Assembly (NCBI RefSeq): GCF_002085925.2
Contig: NZ_CP053562.1
Location: forward strand, 414,001-478,000
DNA length: 64,000 nucleotides
DNA from: Thioclava electrotropha
GTDB lineage: Bacteria > Pseudomonadota > Alphaproteobacteria > Rhodobacterales > Rhodobacteraceae
Direction of reading: 5' to 3'
Shown: piece after piece, positions 59,962 to 64,000 of the stretch
Layout of the letters: each line of letters starts with the position of its first letter
Position numbering within the stretch: position 1 is the stretch's first letter
Translations under genes and position numbers: made by a program
The notes under the pieces: model-generated
Told to the model about the DNA's origin: nothing
The model's input: the letters and a program-made list of their open reading frames with translations, nothing else
Databases searched by the model: none

Positions 59962-62946
59962 TCAGTCCAGCGCCGCATCGCACCGTTTGCAGGTGCCGGG
60001 ATGCTTATGCGTGCCGACATCGGGCAGGATCTTCCAGCAGCGTTCGCATTTCTCGCCATCCGCCTTCTCGAAGACCACCGAGATGCCCGAGACTTCGGGC
60101 AGGCGGTACGCTTCCTGCGGGGCCGGATCGGCGGTCAGCGCGATATTCGAGGTGATGCAGAGATCCTCGAAGGGCACCGATTTCAGCGCCGCCAGAACGT
60201 CCGCATCCTCGACATGCACGACAGGTGCTGCCTCGAGCGATGCCCCGATCACCTTGGCCGAGCGCTGGACTTCGAGCGCCGCCGTCACCACGCGACGAGC
60301 GCGGCGGATGCCGTCCCATTTCGCGGCAAGGCTCGTATCGGCCCAGTCCGCGGGCGTCTCAGGGATGTCCCGCAGGTGCACCGAGGCGTCATCGCCCGGG
60401 AAGCGCGACAGCCACACGTCTTCCATCGTGAAGACGAGGATCGGCGCGAGCCAGGTCGTCAGGCGATGGAACAGCAGATCGAGCACCGTGCGCGCCGAAC
60501 GGCGACGCAGGCCGTCTTCAGGGTCGCAATAGAGCGCGTCCTTGCGGATGTCGAAATAGAAGGCCGACAGGTCCACGGTGCAGAAGTTGAACAGCTGCTG
60601 GAACACGCCCTGGAAGTCGAACGCGTCATAGCCCTTGCGCACTTCCACATCGAGCTGTGCCAGACGATGCAGCACCCAGCGCTCCAGCTCCGGCATCTCC
60701 GCCGGATCGACACGCTCGGCGTCGGAGAACCCGTCGAGATTGCCCAGCATGAAGCGCAGCGTGTTGCGCAGGCGGCGATAGCTGTCCGCGACGCCTTTCA
60801 GGATCTCCGGCCCGATGCGCTGATCCTCGGTGAAGTCGGTCTGCGCGACCCAGAGGCGCAGGATATCCGCGCCGTATTGCTTGATGACTTCCTCGGGCAC
60901 GATCGTGTTGCCCAGCGATTTGGACATCTTCATGCCCTTCTCGTCGAGCGTGAACCCGTGCGTCACAACGTTGCGATAGGGCGCGCGGCCCTTCGTGGCG
61001 CAGGCCTGCAGCAGCGAGGAGTGGAACCAGCCGCGGTGCTGGTCGGTGCCCTCAAGGTAGACATCGGCGATGCCATCCTCGGCCCCGTCCGCGCGGTCGC
61101 GCAGCACGAAGGCATGGGTGGAGCCGCTGTCGAACCACACGTCGAGCACGTCGAAGACCTGCTCGTAATCGTCGGGGTTCACCAGACCTTCGAGAACCTT
61201 CGCTTTGAACCCGTCCTCATACCACGCATCCGCGCCCTCGGTCTCGAAGGCGGCGATGACGCGCGCATTGGCTTCGGCATTGCGCAGCAGGAAGTCCTCG
61301 TCGGTAGGCTTGGCGCCTTTCTTGACGAAGCAGGTCAGCGGCACGCCCCAGGCGCGCTGACGGCTCAGCACCCAGTCGGGACGGTTCTCGATCATCGAAT
61401 GCAGGCGGTTCTTGCCCTTCTCGGGCGTGAAGGTCACCAGCTCCTCGATCGAGGTCAGCGCGCGCTTGCGGATCGTGTCGCCATAGGTGCCCATGCCATC
61501 GTCGAGCGTGTGGTCGATCGCGGCGAACCATTGCGGCGTGTTGCGATAGATCAGCGGCGCTTTCGAGCGCCAGCTATGCGGGTAGGAGTGCTTGATCTTG
61601 CCCTTGGCGAGAAGCGCTCCGGCCCAAGCGAGCTGCTTGATGTTCGACACATTGGCCGGGCCGTCCTTGCCGTCCGCCGCGACGATCGCCTCGCCGCCGA
61701 ACAGCGGCAGATCCTTGCGGTAGGTGCCGTCGGGTTCGACGTTGTAGGTCATCGGCAGGCCGAACTTGAGGCCCATCTGATAGTCGTCGTCACCGTGCGA
61801 CGGCGCGGTGTGCACGAAGCCGGTCCCGGCCTCGTCGGTCACGTGATCGCCCGGCAGGAGCGGCACGTCGAAATCCCATTCGCCATTCGCGCCGTCGACG
61901 CCGGCATAGGGGTGCGACAGCGTCAGCCCCTCGAGTTCTGCCGCACTGACATTGCGCACGCGGGTGAAGCTCTCGACCTTCGCCTGATCCATCACCGATT
62001 GCGCCAGCGCATCGGCCATCAGCAGCAACTCGCCTTCTTCGGCGGTCGATTTCTCGCCCAGCGTATCGACCCGGTAAAGGCCGTAGGCGATGCCCGGATG
62101 GAAGGACACGGCGCGGTTCTGCGGGATCGTCCACGGCGTCGTGGTCCAGATCACGACGCTCGCCTCGTGCAACTGATCGGCCAGCAGCGCCTGATCGGCC
62201 GCATCATACTCGACCGCATCCTCGGTCGGCATCGCAGCGTTGCCGCCCCGGCGCACCTTGAAGCGCACCCAGATCGTGTGGCTGGTGTGGTCGTGATACT
62301 CGACCTCGGCCTCGGCCAGCGCGGTCTTCTCGACCGGCGACCACATCACGGGCTTGGAGCCCTGATAGAGCGTGCCGTTCATCAAGAACTTCATGAACTC
62401 CTCGGCGATCACCGCCTCGGCATGGTAGTTCATCGTCAGATACGGATCGGCCCAGTTGCCATAGACGCCGAGGCGCTTGAATTCCTCGCGCTGGATGTCG
62501 ACCCAGTTCTCGGCAAACGCACGGCATTCGCGGCGGAAATCCACGACGTCGACCGCGTCCTTGTCGAGACCCTTGGCACGATACTGCTCTTCGATCTTCC
62601 ACTCGATCGGCAGGCCGTGACAGTCCCAGCCCGGAACGTAGCGCGCATCGCGGCCCATCATCTGCTGCGAGCGGGTGATGAAGTCCTTCAGGATCTTGTT
62701 GAGCGCGTGACCGATATGGAGATGGCCATTCGCATAGGGAGGGCCGTCATGCAGCACGAAGCTCGGGCGGTTGTCCTTCGCGGCCTTCTCACGCAGGCGG
62801 TCATAGACGCCGATCTTCTCCCAGCGCGCCAGCCAGTCGGGCTCGCGCATGGGCAGGCCCGCGCGCATCGGGAAATCGGTTTTCGGCAGGAAGACGGTGC
62901 CACGATAATCGGGGGCGGTCGTCTCGGTGGTCTGGTCGGAACTCAT
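59962..62946 (-). CDS. ileS: Isoleucyl-tRNA synthetase
   Basis: A 994-residue class I synthetase that charges tRNA-Ile and edits valine. HIGH is at residues 77-80 (GHLHIGHALNKILKDF) and KMSKS in DEKGMKMSKSLGN. The C-terminal zinc site has CERCWKILPDVGTHKHPGTCKRCD, as in bacterial IleRS. I chose the ATG at 62946 (MSSDQTTETTAPDYRGTVFLPK) with AAGGA upstream; the frame is open to 62988. Its own promoter must lie in the 383-base gap to the next gene. Confidence 0.97.
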   Translation of the reverse strand: MSSDQTTETTAPDYRGTVFLPKTDFPMRAGLPMREPDWLARWEKIGVYDRLREKAAKDNRPSFVLHDGPPYANGHLHIGHALNKILKDFITRSQQMMGRDARYVPGWDCHGLPIEWKIEEQYRAKGLDKDAVDVVDFRRECRAFAENWVDIQREEFKRLGVYGNWADPYLTMNYHAEAVIAEEFMKFLMNGTLYQGSKPVMWSPVEKTALAEAEVEYHDHTSHTIWVRFKVRRGGNAAMPTEDAVEYDAADQALLADQLHEASVVIWTTTPWTIPQNRAVSFHPGIAYGLYRVDTLGEKSTAEEGELLLMADALAQSVMDQAKVESFTRVRNVSAAELEGLTLSHPYAGVDGANGEWDFDVPLLPGDHVTDEAGTGFVHTAPSHGDDDYQMGLKFGLPMTYNVEPDGTYRKDLPLFGGEAIVAADGKDGPANVSNIKQLAWAGALLAKGKIKHSYPHSWRSKAPLIYRNTPQWFAAIDHTLDDGMGTYGDTIRKRALTSIEELVTFTPEKGKNRLHSMIENRPDWVLSRQRAWGVPLTCFVKKGAKPTDEDFLLRNAEANARVIAAFETEGADAWYEDGFKAKVLEGLVNPDDYEQVFDVLDVWFDSGSTHAFVLRDRADGAEDGIADVYLEGTDQHRGWFHSSLLQACATKGRAPYRNVVTHGFTLDEKGMKMSKSLGNTIVPEEVIKQYGADILRLWVAQTDFTEDQRIGPEILKGVADSYRRLRNTLRFMLGNLDGFSDAERVDPAEMPELERWVLHRLAQLDVEVRKGYDAFDFQGVFQQLFNFCTVDLSAFYFDIRKDALYCDPEDGLRRRSARTVLDLLFHRLTTWLAPILVFTMEDVWLSRFPGDDASVHLRDIPETPADWADTSLAAKWDGIRRARRVVTAALEVQRSAKVIGASLEAAPVVHVEDADVLAALKSVPFEDLCITSNIALTADPAPQEAYRLPEVSGISVVFEKADGEKCERCWKILPDVGTHKHPGTCKRCDAALD

Positions 62947-63329
62947 GGAATTGTCGTCCTTGGGAAAGGGAAGGGCGTGCGCGCGCACGCCTCGGGGCTT
63001 GGCGCAATATCCCGGCTACCCTGACGCGTCAGAGCGCCGGGCAGGTAATTCGCGGATATGCAGCCAGCAAGAACATGCCGCCCTTATAGGCGTGCGACCG
63101 CAGGGCGGCAAGCGCAGATCAGGGAGGGCTGCCGCCCGTCACTGTGGGTTCGCAATTGACGAAGAAGTGGGGGCGCTGCCCCCACGCCCTGTCGGGCGTT
63201 CCCCCGGGATATTTGTGCCAAGCCGAAATACAGCTGCAGGCAAGAGCCGGGGATGCGCGGCAGATGGGGCTGGCCCCTTTCCCCCTCCGTCGCGATCTCT
63301 TAGGGTCAGGGCGAAGCGAGGGAGGCGGC
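62947..63329. other. Intergenic region between ileS and the last gene
   Basis: No gene was recognised in these 383 bases. They hold the hairpin GGCGTGCG-CGCGCACGCC close to the ileS start (about 62973-62991), the palindrome CTGACGCGTCAG at 63021-63032 and REP-like copy D. The two genes are divergent, so both promoters should be here. Confidence 0.5.
63169..63228 (+). repeat. REP-like palindromic element, copy D
   Basis: GGGGGCGCTGCCCCC (63169-63183), a short hairpin ACGCCCTGTCGGGCGT, then CCCCCGGGATATTTG and CCAAGCCGAAA. It matches copies A-C. Unlike them it lies between divergent genes, not at a gene end. Confidence 0.75.
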
Positions 63330-64000
63330 ATGTCGGAACAGGCAGAGATCACGGGCGAAATGGTGGAGCAGCTCTTCCGGCGCTCTTCCGACGAGTATCT
63401 GTTCGCGCGCTGGGGGCGCCCGGTCGTGCCGGTGGTGTTCGGGGTGGAGGCTGCGACGCTGGCGACCGTGAAGGGTGCGGTCGAGGCGGTCGTGGCACTG
63501 GCCGGGCACAAGATGGCCGAGACCGATCCCGAGCTTGGTGCGAACCTGATGATCTTCTTCTTCCGCGACTGGCAGGAATTGCTCGAGGTGCCCAATCTCG
63601 ATCACCTGATCGACGGGCTGCAGGATCTGGTGATCCGGCTCGACGATCAGGGCGCGAACCAGTATCGCGTCTTCCGCTTCGACAAGGACGGCGCCATCCG
63701 GGCCTGTTTCGCCTTCGTGCGGATGGATGCCGGGCTCGACGAGGTGCCTGCCGAGGTGATCGCGCTGAGCCAGGCGGTGCAGATGATCCTGCTCTGGTCC
63801 GACAAGGCTTTCGTGAAACGCTCGCCGCTTGCGGTGGCGCGCGGCGTGACCGTGCTGCGCCCCGAGATCGCGGCGATCATTGCGGCGGGCTACGACCCGA
63901 CGATGCCGGCCGTTGCGAAAGATCCGAGCCACGCGCTGCGCCTTGCCGCCCGCGCAGGTCTGCGTCAGGGCGAGGCCGCAGAGGCGGTGCGGGAATTGTC
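63330..64000 (+). CDS. Unidentified protein, 3' end beyond the window
   Basis: An ATG at 63330 (MSEQAEITGEMVEQLFRRSSDEYLFARWGRPVVPVVFGV) with GGGAGG upstream opens a frame of 223 codons with no stop before the window end. The sequence shows a soluble alpha/beta protein with ETDPELGANLMIFFFRDWQELLEVPNLDHLIDGLQDLV and NQYRVFRFDKDGAIRACFAFVRMD. I recognise no family, although coding quality is high. It has no signal peptide or membrane helix in the part seen. Confidence 0.75.
   Translation, partial: MSEQAEITGEMVEQLFRRSSDEYLFARWGRPVVPVVFGVEAATLATVKGAVEAVVALAGHKMAETDPELGANLMIFFFRDWQELLEVPNLDHLIDGLQDLVIRLDDQGANQYRVFRFDKDGAIRACFAFVRMDAGLDEVPAEVIALSQAVQMILLWSDKAFVKRSPLAVARGVTVLRPEIAAIIAAGYDPTMPAVAKDPSHALRLAARAGLRQGEAAEAVREL

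Noticed and set aside
60001..63024. A 1007-codon plus-strand frame opposite ileS.
   Set aside because: It lies across the full length of a certain ileS gene and shows no domain; a shadow of strong codon bias.
63119..63932. Minus-strand frames opposite the last gene.
   Set aside because: The plus-strand frame has a good start, ribosome-binding site and balanced composition, while these look like antisense shadows.

Overview
The window is high-GC DNA from an alphaproteobacterium, most likely a member of the Rhodobacterales (Rhodobacter/Paracoccus/Thioclava-like). Support for this: an opgG-opgI-opgH periplasmic glucan operon as described in Rhodobacter sphaeroides, an alpha-type flagellar cluster with FlaF, FlbT, MotE and DUF1217 genes, perfect TTAA-N7-TTAA CtrA boxes, MucR-type zinc-finger regulators, and a Mrp antiporter with fused A and B subunits. 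No tRNA, rRNA, CRISPR array, insertion sequence or prophage was recognised.

Layout. (1) 1-2579, minus strand: osmoregulated periplasmic glucan genes opgG, opgI and the 5' part of opgH; opgG appears frameshifted between its Tat signal and its mature domain. (2) 2996-9240, plus strand: a complete six-gene Mrp/Pha Na+(K+)/H+ antiporter operon. (3) 9342-16021: housekeeping genes, namely a fatty-acid hydroxylase-like protein, an FAD oxidoreductase divergent from a stand-alone mnmD, an EamA transporter, a soluble lytic transglycosylase and dapA. GC-rich REP-like palindromes lie at several gene ends. (4) 16098-59427: a nearly continuous flagellar island of about 43 kb. motB is at its left end and motA at its right end. 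In between are two MucR-family genes (one with a degenerate finger), two OmpR-type regulators with atypical receivers, an RpoH-like sigma factor, and structural genes for rod, hook, rings, filament, export gate, C-ring and ATPase. Near the right end are a TPR glycosyltransferase-like protein and a glycosyltransferase-FkbM methyltransferase fusion, which could decorate the filament. (5) 59507-64000: a DUF805 membrane protein, ileS and an unidentified gene cut by the window end.

How the genes work together. The island encodes most parts of one flagellum: FliF/FliG/FliM/FliN, FlhA/FlhB/FliP/FliQ/FliR, FliH/FliI and a FliJ-like protein, FliE/FlgB/FlgC/FlgF/FlgG, FlgH/FlgI/FlgA, FlgD/FliK/FlgE, FlgK/FlgL, flagellin, and MotA/MotB with MotE and FliL. 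The rod-binding FlgJ-like protein has no muramidase domain, and a separate SLT enzyme sits in the flgB-flhB operon. fliA, flgM, fliD and fliS were not seen. Control probably runs through CtrA: two tandem CtrA boxes precede the sigma gene and one precedes flagellin. The FtcR/Rem-like regulator and MucR are likely to contribute as well. A short element, CAAGAWTAG, recurs in the intergenic regions of several flagellar operons and is the most interesting unexplained signal here. All functional statements rest on reading the sequence and on family knowledge; no database search was run.
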